Source: SKLM01 sp964514285 (GTDB lineage: Bacteria > Chloroflexota > Anaerolineae > B4-G1). Taken from it: a stretch of DNA of 64,000 nucleotides. The notes beneath the pieces were generated by a model, which was given only the letters and a program-made list of their open reading frames with translations, did no database searches and was not told the origin of the DNA. Both the position numbers and the translations under genes were made by a program. Numbering within the stretch: position 1 is the stretch's first letter; the number at the start of each line of letters is the position of its first letter. The stretch covers positions 69,604 through 133,603 of the forward strand of contig CAZEQC010000001.1 of assembly GCA_964514285.1 (NCBI GenBank), given 5' to 3'. This document shows positions 34,293 to 42,247 of the stretch, piece by piece.

Positions 34293-35510
34293 TCAAAACC
34301 TCGACCCAACAACGCCTACCAGAAGAACGAGAGGAATCAGCAACAAAGCTGAAAGGAAAGGGAGCATAGGATTGCTGGTGTACAGCCATCCAGCGAGGTA
34401 GGGAGCGATTACCTGAGCAACAGCGATAAGCGTCTCCGTCGCTCCCAACAACAGGCCGCGATCGGCCTCGTCGGCCAGCCCCGTGGCCCTCGCCTGGGTT
34501 AGCGATCTACATCCCTGGTAGGCGCCACGTAACAGATAGGCTCCGGCTAGCAGTGGAAAGCGCTTCGCAACAAGGAGCATCAGCACGGAGATCCAGACAA
34601 GCCCCGCCCCGACGGTCAGACCACGCCCTCGAGCCACGCTATCATTCTCAGCAGGGGCTTGATCCTGCTCCGCATCCCCCAACCGTCCAAGAAAGGGATT
34701 GATAAGCGCGTTGCCAAGCGCCTGGAACGATCCCAGCATTCCAATGCGAGTGACACGCCAGTCTCCTACATCCCTCAAGAAGTTGGGCGCCAAAGGAAAA
34801 GCAAGATAGAGTACAACGAACGTTACACAGACGAAGGCTGCAAAGCGGACAAAATCTCCCCTGAGCAGGAAACGCCAGCGCCCGCCCGTCGTCGCCGACG
34901 CGGAAATAGGTTGTGGCGAAACCCAGACAATGGCAAGTGCGGATACGGCGAAGAGGAGCGCCGAAGCGAAATAGACGACGCGCATCGTAGTAGTCTCTGC
35001 CAACCAGCCACCCAAGGTAGGGGAGAGCACACCCCCAGCCGCATAGCCGGCGAAGACCGTGGTGAAGGTCCGTGCCACGCGGTAGCCATTGACGGCGTGC
35101 GCCAGATAGGCGTTGATCACCGGTATGCAATAGGCTGAGGCGGCGTAGATGAGGAGCCCCGGGACAAGTCCTTGCCAAGTACGTGCAATCCCGACGAGAA
35201 GAACGCCGACCAAGCCCGTGATCCAGCCCCCGACCATCACCCACTTGCGCGGCAGACGATCGGCCAATATACCGGCAGGGAGATATGTGGTGGCCCGCAC
35301 CACATTAGCGATAGAAAGAAGCGCCCCGATCTGCACTGGCGTGGCTCCAAGCTGCTCGATATAGAGCGGCTGAATGTGGAAGAAGAGCCCCTCGCCAAAC
35401 CCCCAGAGTAGAAGTGCCAAGGCAACCAACCGGACGTCACGATTCATGAGTGACTCGGCAATATGACTGTCCATCCCGTGCCTGTGGGGCGGAGGTATGG
35501 TTGTCGACAT
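34293..35510 (-). CDS. MFS transporter
   Basis: About 12 hydrophobic helices are visible. The A-like motif between helices 2 and 3 reads GILADRLPRKWVMVGG and the central loop region near residue 190 is hydrophilic. The N-terminal hydrophilic stretch (PPPHRHG) suggests the start is one of ATG 35510, 35474 or 35447. I give the longest that has no overlap problem; none has a strong Shine-Dalgarno. Substrate unknown. It is immediately upstream of, and coupled to, the SpeE-like membrane protein, suggesting export or uptake tied to that enzyme. Confidence 0.82.
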   Translation of the reverse strand: MSTTIPPPHRHGMDSHIAESLMNRDVRLVALALLLWGFGEGLFFHIQPLYIEQLGATPVQIGALLSIANVVRATTYLPAGILADRLPRKWVMVGGWITGLVGVLLVGIARTWQGLVPGLLIYAASAYCIPVINAYLAHAVNGYRVARTFTTVFAGYAAGGVLSPTLGGWLAETTTMRVVYFASALLFAVSALAIVWVSPQPISASATTGGRWRFLLRGDFVRFAAFVCVTFVVLYLAFPLAPNFLRDVGDWRVTRIGMLGSFQALGNALINPFLGRLGDAEQDQAPAENDSVARGRGLTVGAGLVWISVLMLLVAKRFPLLAGAYLLRGAYQGCRSLTQARATGLADEADRGLLLGATETLIAVAQVIAPYLAGWLYTSNPMLPFLSALLLIPLVLLVGVVGSRF

Positions 35511-35675
35511 AAGTGAAGATCGACGTGGAAGTCCGGTTGATGGTCTATGGGATAGCTTCCCACGTGCCTGCGTGCGCTCATGGGATTTATTGTACATCGC
35601 CCTGACGGTTTGAACAACGTGCTCCATTGTGCTAGCATGACCGGTAAACGGAGGGAGACCGAGCCAAGGAGACTT

Positions 35676-36194
35676 ATGGGAAAGACACTGCTTCTAACGG
35701 GACGGCCTGGCGTAGGGAAGACAACGGTTATCAAGCGAGTCGCCCAGACGCTGGGCGGTCAAGCTGGGGGCTTCTACACCGAGGAGATTCGGGACGACGA
35801 CGAGCGCCGCGTGGGCTTTCGGCTGGTAACCCTGGCGGGGGACGAAGTCGTAATGGCGCACGTGGATCTGCGTGGTCAAGGACGCCCCACAGTCAGCCGG
35901 TATGGCGTGGACGTTGACGCGATTGAACGAGTAGGTGTGGCGGCTCTGCAAGAGGCCGCGACATCCAATGGAGTGATGATTGTCGATGAAATCGGCAAGA
36001 TGGAGCTCTTCTCCGAGGCCTTCAAGGAGGCCGTGGAGCAAGCTGTAGCGGGCGACGCACGAGTCCTGGGCACTGTTATGAGCTCCCGCCGCCGGTGGGT
36101 GGATGAGCTGAAGGTACGCGATCGAGTGACCGTGTGGGAGGTGACCGTGGAGAATCGTGACGACCTTCCCAAGCGGATCCGTCGCTGGCTGTGA
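35676..36194 (+). CDS. THEP1-type nucleoside-triphosphatase
   Basis: The 172-residue protein has Walker A GRPGVGKTT (about residues 8-16), a GGFYTEEIRD segment and the Walker-B-like IVDEIGKMELFS. These are the hallmarks of the THEP1/NTPase family (nucleoside-triphosphate or nucleotide kinases of uncertain physiological role). The ATG at 35676 with AAGGAG is preferred; the frame to 35580 adds a non-conserved N-terminus. A consensus promoter for the next gene begins right at its stop. Confidence 0.9.
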   Translation: MGKTLLLTGRPGVGKTTVIKRVAQTLGGQAGGFYTEEIRDDDERRVGFRLVTLAGDEVVMAHVDLRGQGRPTVSRYGVDVDAIERVGVAALQEAATSNGVMIVDEIGKMELFSEAFKEAVEQAVAGDARVLGTVMSSRRRWVDELKVRDRVTVWEVTVENRDDLPKRIRRWL

Positions 36195-36196
36195 CG

Positions 36197-36225
36197 TTGA
36201 CGCTGAGGTGAAAAGACGGTACAAT
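36197..36225 (+). promoter_or_regulatory. Promoter upstream of the small ORF and R3H ATPase
   Basis: TTGACG (36197-36202), a 17-nt spacer and TACAAT (36220-36225). The leader to the ATPase start is about 275 nt and contains a 34-codon ORF and a strong hairpin. Confidence 0.7.
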
Positions 36226-36295
36226 AATTCCAAGCGGCATTAGGTTGTAGCGTCACGTAACCGTAGGCCAATGCCTGGAAGGAGCACGTGACGGT

Positions 36296-36400
36296 ATGAG
36301 CCATCAGGCCGAGCTAGGAGATATGGGCGACAAGATCACGGTTCATCCAACGACGATCGATAGCATTGAAAACATCGCCCGATGTCCTGGGCGATGTTGA
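36296..36400 (+). CDS. Possible 34-residue leader peptide
   Basis: An ATG at 36296 follows AAGGAG (36279-36284) by 11 nt and reads 34 codons to TGA 36398-36400. The peptide starts MSHQAELGDMGDKITVHP and is hydrophilic with two C-terminal cysteines. Its last ten codons form a perfect 10-bp stem, AACATCGCCC (36371-36380) with GGGCGATGTT (36389-36398), so translation and hairpin are mutually exclusive. I do not recognise the peptide. It may be a regulatory leader of the R3H ATPase or a chance frame. Confidence 0.35.
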   Translation: MSHQAELGDMGDKITVHPTTIDSIENIARCPGRC

Positions 36401-36506
36401 TGGTTTAAAGAACACGACAAGTTAGACTGCCTATCGGTTCGCGCCAGGTGACGAGTCGAGTGCTGTTGGGTGAGTTTGCGAGAGATTGAATACCAAGACG
36501 TATACT

Positions 36507-38108
36507 ATGACTGAGGCAGAAGAGCATCTGTATAACCACATAACGGACAACTTGGATGCCATTATGGGCATCCTTCCGGAGGATATCCGAACCTTCTTGC
36601 AGGAGCGAGGTAGGCGTGACGACCTGCTAGAGATCATCTTGGACCTAGGGCGCGTCCCGACGGCCCGCTACACCGATGGCGAGGTGGTGCTGCGGGAGAC
36701 GGAGGTCTCCCGCCAGGAGATCCAATACGTTGTGGAGCGCGTCGGAGAATTTGACGAGGATAACCGTGCCGGCATCGCGCGCACGCTGCACCGCATCGCT
36801 GCCATCCGAAACCGTAAAGGGGACATTGTGGGCCTAACGTGTCGGGTGGGGAGAGCCGTCTATGGCACGATTGCCATCATCCAGGACATCGTTGAGAGTG
36901 GCAACAGTATCCTGCTATTGGGACGCCCAGGCGTGGGGAAGACGACGATGCTGCGCGAAGCAGCTCGTGTCCTGGCGGACAAGAAGCGTGTCGTCATCGT
37001 CGACACCTCTAACGAAATCGGGGGCGACGGTGACATCCCACATCCGGCCATCGGGCGAGCTCGGCGGATGCAGGTAGCGACTCCGACTCTCCAGCATGAG
37101 GTGATGATTGAGGCTGTCGAGAACCACAACCCAGAAGTGATTGTCATCGACGAGATCGGGCGCGAGCTGGAGGCCGTGGCTGCGCGAACGATCGCTGAAC
37201 GTGGCGTGCAGTTGATTGGAACCGCGCACGGTAACACGCTGGACAACCTGCTGATGAACCCCACGCTCTCTGACCTTGTGGGTGGTGTTGAGAGCGTGAC
37301 GCTGTCTGACGAGGAGGCACGTCGGCGGAATACACAGAAGACGATTCTAGAGCGACGCGCCCCACCTACCTTTGACATCCTGATCGAGATTGAGGCACGA
37401 CAGCGGCTGATCGTTCACAACGGGGTGGCTGAGTCTGTCGATGCCTTACTGCGAGGACGTCAGCCGTCGAAAGTCGAGCGGCGCTACCGAGACGCCGAAG
37501 GCGAGATTCAAGTTGAACATGCTACGCCGCTATCGCTGCAGGAAAGAGAACGAGGAAAGGGGCAAGGTCAAGGTAAGGCACGCTCAGCGTCGTTAGAAGG
37601 ATCAAGGATGAGGCCAACTCCGGGAGGATCTGACCTCTCTTATGGCCGGGAGCCGCTCCACATCTACACATATGGGATCAACCGCAACCGCATGGAGAAG
37701 GCGGCGAAGCGGATGCATATGCCCACTCATCTCGTGAAGCGTGTGTCAGAAGCGGACCTGATGATCACGACAAAAGAGTTCTACAGACAGCGCACCAAGG
37801 TGATCAAGGAAGCAGAACAGCGTGACATCCCGATCTACGTGCTGCGCAACGACACGATTGGACAAATGCAGAGTTGTCTGGGTGACATCTTCGACGTGAA
37901 GCGTCAAGAACCCAAACCGCTGGAGCAAGCGCTCACGGAGGCGGAGAAAGCCATCCAGAAGGTGCTAAACGGAGAGCCAGAGGTGGTCCTTTCGCCGCAG
38001 AATGCTTACATCCGCCGTCGCCAACACGAGCTAGCCAGAGCTGCCGATCTGGTCTCGGCATCACGGGGGAAGGAACCCAATCGACGGGTCCGCATCTACC
38101 AGGGTTAG
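36507..38108 (+). CDS. Ycf45-type AAA ATPase with R3H domain
   Basis: The ATPase core (about residues 30-300) resembles SpoIIIAA/Ycf45: Walker A LLLGRPGVGKTTM, then VDTSNEIGGDGD, Walker B VIVIDEIGRELE and the sensor-like GTAHGNTLDNL. A middle domain (about 385-460) starting IYTYGINRNRMEKA follows. An R3H single-stranded nucleic-acid-binding motif, RRRQHELARAADLVSASRGKEPNRRV in parts, closes the C-terminus. A linker rich in Gln/Gly/Arg/Lys (SLQERERGKGQGQGKA) near residues 343-360 looks like translated repeat DNA. ATG 36507 is preferred over TTG 36486. It is 19 nt upstream of tmk. Confidence 0.88.
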   Translation: MTEAEEHLYNHITDNLDAIMGILPEDIRTFLQERGRRDDLLEIILDLGRVPTARYTDGEVVLRETEVSRQEIQYVVERVGEFDEDNRAGIARTLHRIAAIRNRKGDIVGLTCRVGRAVYGTIAIIQDIVESGNSILLLGRPGVGKTTMLREAARVLADKKRVVIVDTSNEIGGDGDIPHPAIGRARRMQVATPTLQHEVMIEAVENHNPEVIVIDEIGRELEAVAARTIAERGVQLIGTAHGNTLDNLLMNPTLSDLVGGVESVTLSDEEARRRNTQKTILERRAPPTFDILIEIEARQRLIVHNGVAESVDALLRGRQPSKVERRYRDAEGEIQVEHATPLSLQERERGKGQGQGKARSASLEGSRMRPTPGGSDLSYGREPLHIYTYGINRNRMEKAAKRMHMPTHLVKRVSEADLMITTKEFYRQRTKVIKEAEQRDIPIYVLRNDTIGQMQSCLGDIFDVKRQEPKPLEQALTEAEKAIQKVLNGEPEVVLSPQNAYIRRRQHELARAADLVSASRGKEPNRRVRIYQG

Positions 38109-38127
38109 GCGCGGCATAGGGACATCC

Positions 38128-38754
38128 ATGGGGTTTTTCATCACGCTCGAGGGTCCTGATGGTAGCGGGAAGACTACACAGGCGCGCCTTCTGTCTCAGT
38201 GGCTCCGGGATCGAGGTCATGATGTAGTGGTGTCCCGTGAGCCCGGCGGCAGCGACATCGGGGATCAGATTCGAGATGTCCTGCACGATTCAGATAACAC
38301 GGCGATGGCTCCCCAGACTGAGTTCTTGCTCTACTCAGCGTCGCGCTCGCAGCACGTCTCGCAGTTGATCCTGCCCTCGCTGAGGGCCGGCAAGGTGGTG
38401 ATCAGTGACCGGTATGCCGACAGCTCGCTGGCCTATCAAGGCTATGGTCGGGGACTTGACCTGGAGATGCTAGAAGTCATCACTGCCTTCGCGACACAAG
38501 GCCTGCAACCGGATCTGACGCTCTACTTCGACATAGCCGCCGGTGAAGGCCTAGAGCGGAGGCTGCTGAGCGGGGAGACATGGAATCGTATGGACGCCGA
38601 GGCCTTGGTCTTTCATCAACGCGTTCGCGCTGGCTACCTGGAGCTAGCCAGCGCGGAACCGGATCGATGGGAGATTATAGAGGCCAATCGTCCCATAGAC
38701 GACGTCCAGGAGGACGTCAGAGGGGTGGTGATAGCGCGTCTAGAGGCGGGCTGA
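38128..38754 (+). CDS. tmk: Thymidylate kinase
   Basis: This enzyme phosphorylates dTMP to dTDP. The P-loop EGPDGSGKTTQ is at residues 8-18. SREPGGSDIGDQIRD is the dTMP-binding DRY-preceding segment, ISDRYADSSLAYQG carries the DRY motif, and PDLTLYFDI follows. Length of 208 residues is standard. The ATG follows GGGACATCC, a weak ribosome site, just after the R3H ATPase, so it is probably co-transcribed. tmk next to gmk two genes on is a nucleotide-kinase cluster. Confidence 0.97.
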   Translation: MGFFITLEGPDGSGKTTQARLLSQWLRDRGHDVVVSREPGGSDIGDQIRDVLHDSDNTAMAPQTEFLLYSASRSQHVSQLILPSLRAGKVVISDRYADSSLAYQGYGRGLDLEMLEVITAFATQGLQPDLTLYFDIAAGEGLERRLLSGETWNRMDAEALVFHQRVRAGYLELASAEPDRWEIIEANRPIDDVQEDVRGVVIARLEAG

Positions 38755-38811
38755 CGTCATGGGATGCACATCCTCCCTGCCGTCCATGAAGCCACGACGT
38801 CGTAGCGTCTC

Positions 38812-39216
38812 TCAGATACCGTATGGCTCGTCCCCGAAGTCCTCTCCGCCCTCACCCATGAGGTCCGGCATGGACTTCTCGATGTCCTCCGGGCTCTCGC
38901 CAGCCTCAAGCCGGCCCACGACCTCGTCGAACTCCGGCCCGAGATCCTCCCCGACCTCATCGCTCATCTTTCGCATCCAACGCCCGAGGCTCTTGGGATC
39001 GTTCTCGTCAAAATCCGGCATATTGCCAGGATCAGCCATGTCCTCTAGGCGGCTGTCCTCAGAACGGACGACCCGGACACGGGAGACCAAGCGGGTGAGG
39101 TTCGTGCCCTCGCAGCGGGGGCAGATAGCGGTCCCCTGCTCGGCCTTCGAAAACGTGCGCCAGAAGATAGAAACCCGGCGCTCACAGTCGTGACAGTAGT
39201 ACTCGTAAATAGGCAT
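38812..39216 (-). CDS. FmdB family zinc-ribbon protein
   Basis: The N-terminus MPIYEYYCHDC with a second CPRC about 25 residues later makes the single zinc ribbon of the FmdB/CxxC regulatory family (named from a formamidase operon regulator; the actual role is unclear). The remaining ~90 residues are acidic and helical (WMRKMSDEVGEDL, VVGRLEAGESPEDIEKS), as is common in the longer members of this family. It is the only minus-strand gene in this region and has its own promoter at 39352-39380. Confidence 0.88.
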   Translation of the reverse strand: MPIYEYYCHDCERRVSIFWRTFSKAEQGTAICPRCEGTNLTRLVSRVRVVRSEDSRLEDMADPGNMPDFDENDPKSLGRWMRKMSDEVGEDLGPEFDEVVGRLEAGESPEDIEKSMPDLMGEGGEDFGDEPYGI

Positions 39217-39308
39217 ATTAACCTCCTATCACTTGACGCCAGCAGATTGTCAGATGACCTGACCGACTTATCTATAGTGCGAACCTTCGGCAAGCTTGAT
39301 ATGCTTGA

Positions 39309-39335
39309 AATGCCTGCAATGCCTGCAATGCCTGC
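39309..39335. repeat. Three tandem 9-bp repeats in the FmdB leader
   Basis: AATGCCTGC repeated three times without a mismatch, preceded by a degenerate copy. It lies within the expected 5' leader of the FmdB gene. Confidence 0.8.
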
Positions 39336-39351
39336 AATCTACTGGTGTATC

Positions 39352-39380
39352 AGTATACCAACTTACCACAGCCGTCGCAA
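39352..39380 (-). promoter_or_regulatory. Promoter of the FmdB gene with imperfect palindrome
   Basis: On the minus strand, TTGCGA (39380-39375), a 17-nt spacer and TATACT (39357-39352). An imperfect palindrome, TGGTGTATCAGTATACCA (about 39343-39360), overlaps the -10 box and could be an operator. Confidence 0.6.
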
Positions 39381-39393
39381 GTGAGCACGATCC

Positions 39394-40014
39394 ATGGAGA
39401 AAGAGAACCTATACGACTTCGAGAGGGAACCCCTGCTAATCGTGATATCTGGTCCCTCGGGGGTGGGCAAAGACAGCTTGGTCCAGCGGTTGGAGGAGCG
39501 GGGCTGCCCGTTCTACTTCGTCGTCACAGTCACCGATCGTCCCCCTCGCCCCGATGAGGTGGATGGAGAGGACTACTTCTTCGTCTCCACGGAAACGTTT
39601 GAGCGGATGATAGAGGAGGATGAGTTGCTGGAGCACGCCGTCGTCTACGGACAGTACAAGGGGGTCCCGAAACAGCAAGTGAGGGAAGCGATGGCTTCGG
39701 GCAAAGACGTGGTGATGCGGGTGGACGTACAAGGAGCAGAGACGATTCATCAGATCGTTCCAGAGGCCGTGCTGATCTTTCTGTCGGCCGCCTCGGAGAG
39801 AGAACTAGAGCAACGGCTCCTCGACCGGGGAGACGATTCGTTGGAGCAAGTCGAGCGTCGCATCGCCACAGCGCGGGAGGAGATGAAGGAACTGCCGGCT
39901 TTTGACTACGTCGTCATCAACCGAGACGGGGCCTTGGATCACGCTGTCGATGACGTCTTGGCCATCATCCGCGCCGAACACTGCCGAGTTGACCAACGAG
40001 AGGTGAGCTTATGA
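39394..40014 (+). CDS. gmk: Guanylate kinase
   Basis: It phosphorylates GMP to GDP. The P-loop is GPSGVGKDSLV (aspartate in place of the common serine/threonine after K). The GMP-binding TVTDRPPRPDEVDGEDYFF stretch and EHAVVYGQYKGVP are present, as is the lid region RLLDRGDDSLEQVERR. The length of 206 residues is standard. Its stop overlaps the DUF951 start (ATGA), so the two are coupled. Confidence 0.95.
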   Translation: MEKENLYDFEREPLLIVISGPSGVGKDSLVQRLEERGCPFYFVVTVTDRPPRPDEVDGEDYFFVSTETFERMIEEDELLEHAVVYGQYKGVPKQQVREAMASGKDVVMRVDVQGAETIHQIVPEAVLIFLSAASERELEQRLLDRGDDSLEQVERRIATAREEMKELPAFDYVVINRDGALDHAVDDVLAIIRAEHCRVDQREVSL

Positions 40015-40229
40015 CTGACCAGAAAGGTCCCTTGGACATTCGAGTCGACGACCGGGTGCGCTTGCGCAAACCCCATCCGTGTGGGGGGTATGAATGGGAG
40101 GTGACGAGGATTGGAGCCGACATCGGCATCCGGTGTCTGACCTGTGGTCGGCGTGTCTTGCTCCCCCGAGCCAAGTTCGAGAAGCAGGTTAAACGCATCA
40201 CGAGACCTGGCTTGGAAGCACAAGACTAG
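40011..40229 (+). CDS. DUF951 family protein
   Basis: A small 72-residue protein matching DUF951: KPHPCGGYEWEVTRIGADIGIRC with the closing CLTCGRRVLLPRAKFEK. The three cysteines could bind metal. Members are usually found in Firmicutes-like and Chloroflexi genomes near housekeeping genes; no function is established. ATGA overlap with gmk, and the next gene starts 4 nt after its stop. Confidence 0.9.
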   Translation: MTDQKGPLDIRVDDRVRLRKPHPCGGYEWEVTRIGADIGIRCLTCGRRVLLPRAKFEKQVKRITRPGLEAQD

Positions 40230-40233
40230 CACT

Positions 40234-41388
40234 ATGCCGCCCAGGCGAGTTCTCCTCGCATACTTGAACACTGGTGGGGGGCACCGGAGCGCGGCCCTCG
40301 CTGTGGCCGAGGCATTGGAAGAGCGTCGCAGCGAAAGCGTTCGGATCAACCTCGTGGACGTCACCGCCGAGTACTTCCCCTGGCCTCTCAGCAAACTTAG
40401 CGTCATCTATAAGTGGCTGGTCCGTCTGAATGGGTGGCCTTGGGCGGTCATCTACCATCTGACGAACGGACCACGCCGGATGGCGATACTCAGAGGCGGA
40501 TGGTGGCTTCTCGCAGGCCGATCGACTCTAAGCCTCCTCAGGGACCATCCTTGCGACGTGATTGTGTGTTGCCACCCCCTATTGAAGGCTCCCGTCACAC
40601 AGGCGTTGGAGGTGAGAGGATGCGAGACAGCATTGATCACCTTGGTCACGGATCTCGCCTCTGGCCATGCTGCGTGGTTCCATCCCCCGGAGGGAAGATG
40701 TCTCGTGGCGACTGAGCAGGTACGAGAAGGCGCCCTAGCCTGTGGGCTCCCAGCTGACTCAGTAGAGGTAACCGGGTTGCCCGTGAGGCTCTGCTTCGCT
40801 CAAGCGGCGGAACGGGATCCAACGCTCACCCGGGAGGACCTGGGACTGGAAGCAGACGAGCCCGTGGTGCTCCTATTGAGCGGCGCCGACGGTGTAGGTC
40901 CCTTTTACTCCCTGGTGGAGCTCATTATGACGACCTCTAAGGGTATCCAGTTGGTCGCGATCACGGGGCGTAACGAGAGATTACGAGCGAAACTCGCCGA
41001 AAGAGCTTGGGAACACCCTCTATATGTGGAGGGATTTGTGGACAACGTCCAAGATTGGATGCACGCAGCGGATCTTCTGGTGACCAAAGCGGGACCAGCC
41101 ACTATGACAGAGGCTTTCGTTGTGGGCACCCCGATGATCCTGAGCGGAGCTATCCCGGGTCAAGAGCCGCCGAACGTGGCCTATGTAAGAGAGACGGGAG
41201 CGGCGATTTGGGCCCCGCAGCCCGCCCAGGCAGCAAAGGCTGTGCTTCATCTCCTTTCGGCGCAGAAGGATAAGCTGCATCATATGACGAGCAAGGCCCA
41301 AGAAGCAGCCTGCCCTGAAGCCGCGCGGCGAGTGGCCGACATCGTATGGACAGTCGCCGATCGCTCGCGTGGTGATCGGAGCAGCTAA
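40234..41388 (+). CDS. MGDG-synthase/UgtP-like glycosyltransferase
   Basis: The 384-residue GT-B enzyme starts with VLLAYLNTGGGHRSAALAV, the GGGH acceptor-side loop of the diacylglycerol glycosyltransferase family. Later come VTGLPVRLCF, LLLSGADGVG, VEGFVDNVQDWMHAADLLVTKAGP with PATMTEA, and IPGQEPPN. This predicts transfer of a sugar from a UDP-sugar to diacylglycerol or a related lipid at the cytoplasmic membrane face. ATG 40234 is chosen because it directly precedes the first strand and sits 4 nt after the DUF951 stop. Confidence 0.88.
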   Translation: MPPRRVLLAYLNTGGGHRSAALAVAEALEERRSESVRINLVDVTAEYFPWPLSKLSVIYKWLVRLNGWPWAVIYHLTNGPRRMAILRGGWWLLAGRSTLSLLRDHPCDVIVCCHPLLKAPVTQALEVRGCETALITLVTDLASGHAAWFHPPEGRCLVATEQVREGALACGLPADSVEVTGLPVRLCFAQAAERDPTLTREDLGLEADEPVVLLLSGADGVGPFYSLVELIMTTSKGIQLVAITGRNERLRAKLAERAWEHPLYVEGFVDNVQDWMHAADLLVTKAGPATMTEAFVVGTPMILSGAIPGQEPPNVAYVRETGAAIWAPQPAQAAKAVLHLLSAQKDKLHHMTSKAQEAACPEAARRVADIVWTVADRSRGDRSS

Positions 41389-41423
41389 CACGCTAGCGGC
41401 AGTGGACAGTCAGGGTTTCCCGC

Positions 41424-41451
41424 TTGACTTCCCACTGTCAGTTCTTATAAT
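41424..41451 (+). promoter_or_regulatory. Strong promoter, probably giving a leaderless transcript
   Basis: TTGACT (41424-41429), a 16-nt spacer and TATAAT (41446-41451). The expected start, about 7 nt downstream, falls at or within 3 nt of the ATG at 41461. Confidence 0.75.
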
Positions 41452-41460
41452 GCCCTTACA

Positions 41461-41952
41461 ATGTTCTCGTGGTGCAGAAGCAGGGTTATTCTACGCGTGT
41501 TGGGACGAAAGGTGCCCTTGAACGCGTTGCCTCACGTGCAGCCTTTGTTCCTCCTGCAGATGCTGATTGGGCTGTCGCAGATCCTTAACGGTGGCGCTGC
41601 CCAGTCGGAGGCCCTTGCCCGCGCGTTAATCCTTGATGGTCAGCAGCGGCTGCGCGAACTTCGCGACGCCGCTCCACATCTGGATCTTTCTTTGAGCCGT
41701 CTGTTGAGGAGGATCCGTGCTAGCGAAACGCCCGATGAATGTCTCTCGGACGAGGAGAGCGCGGTTCAGGCTATGATCGAGATGTGTCTGGGACTGATGC
41801 TGCGCTGGCTATCCAAGGGGGACGACCGGTCCTCTCACCACGCAGTGTCCGTTGTGCTGAAGCGCCTTTCCTCTTCTGACGTCCTCCTACCCTCGTACGC
41901 TTCCCCTTTTTTCTGTCTTCTGTTCAGAGCGCGATCGTGTCTGATAGCCTAG
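41461..41952 (+). CDS. Uncharacterised 163-residue protein
   Basis: I do not recognise this protein. Codon use is like that of its neighbours (GC-rich third positions for Ala, Asp, Glu, Leu), which argues for a real gene. It is helical and leucine-rich: LPHVQPLFLLQMLIGLSQIL, then QQRLRELRD, LSRLLRRIR and AVQAMIEMCLGLMLRWL. There is no signal, metal motif or P-loop. It has no Shine-Dalgarno and starts about 3 nt after the expected transcript start, suggesting a leaderless mRNA. The next gene begins about 295 nt later with its own good ribosome site. Confidence 0.5.
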   Translation: MFSWCRSRVILRVLGRKVPLNALPHVQPLFLLQMLIGLSQILNGGAAQSEALARALILDGQQRLRELRDAAPHLDLSLSRLLRRIRASETPDECLSDEESAVQAMIEMCLGLMLRWLSKGDDRSSHHAVSVVLKRLSSSDVLLPSYASPFFCLLFRARSCLIA

Positions 41953-42247
41953 TCTAGGAGGCGTTCAGGCGTCTGTCTGTTCCTCGGTCAGGCCTGGGAC
42001 CCGAAGAGGTCTCGTGTTTGACCTAACAGACTTGTCCTGAGCATCTTCCTAGTCAGTGCTAAGAGGACTGGGCTGGCAGGTCCCTGCCGGCTCGACCGAG
42101 TCTTGGCAGCGTATGCCGTCGGGCTACTCCACTGAACCTTTCCCACGCTGCCCTGACCTCGAAGAGGCTTGATCCCCGTTGCGCGTGCGTTTTGAGTGAG
42201 GGATCAAATCCCACCGTTCTGCTGAACAGATCTAGAGGAGGAACACC

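Noticed and set aside
39309..39335. CRISPR-like repeat
   Set aside because: The units are 9 bp and contiguous without spacers; it is a simple tandem repeat.
41953..42247. Cobalamin riboswitch upstream of the B12 radical SAM gene
   Set aside because: Stem TTGATCCC/GGGATCAA and a GGCAGG/CCTGCC hairpin are present, but no B12-box consensus was found.
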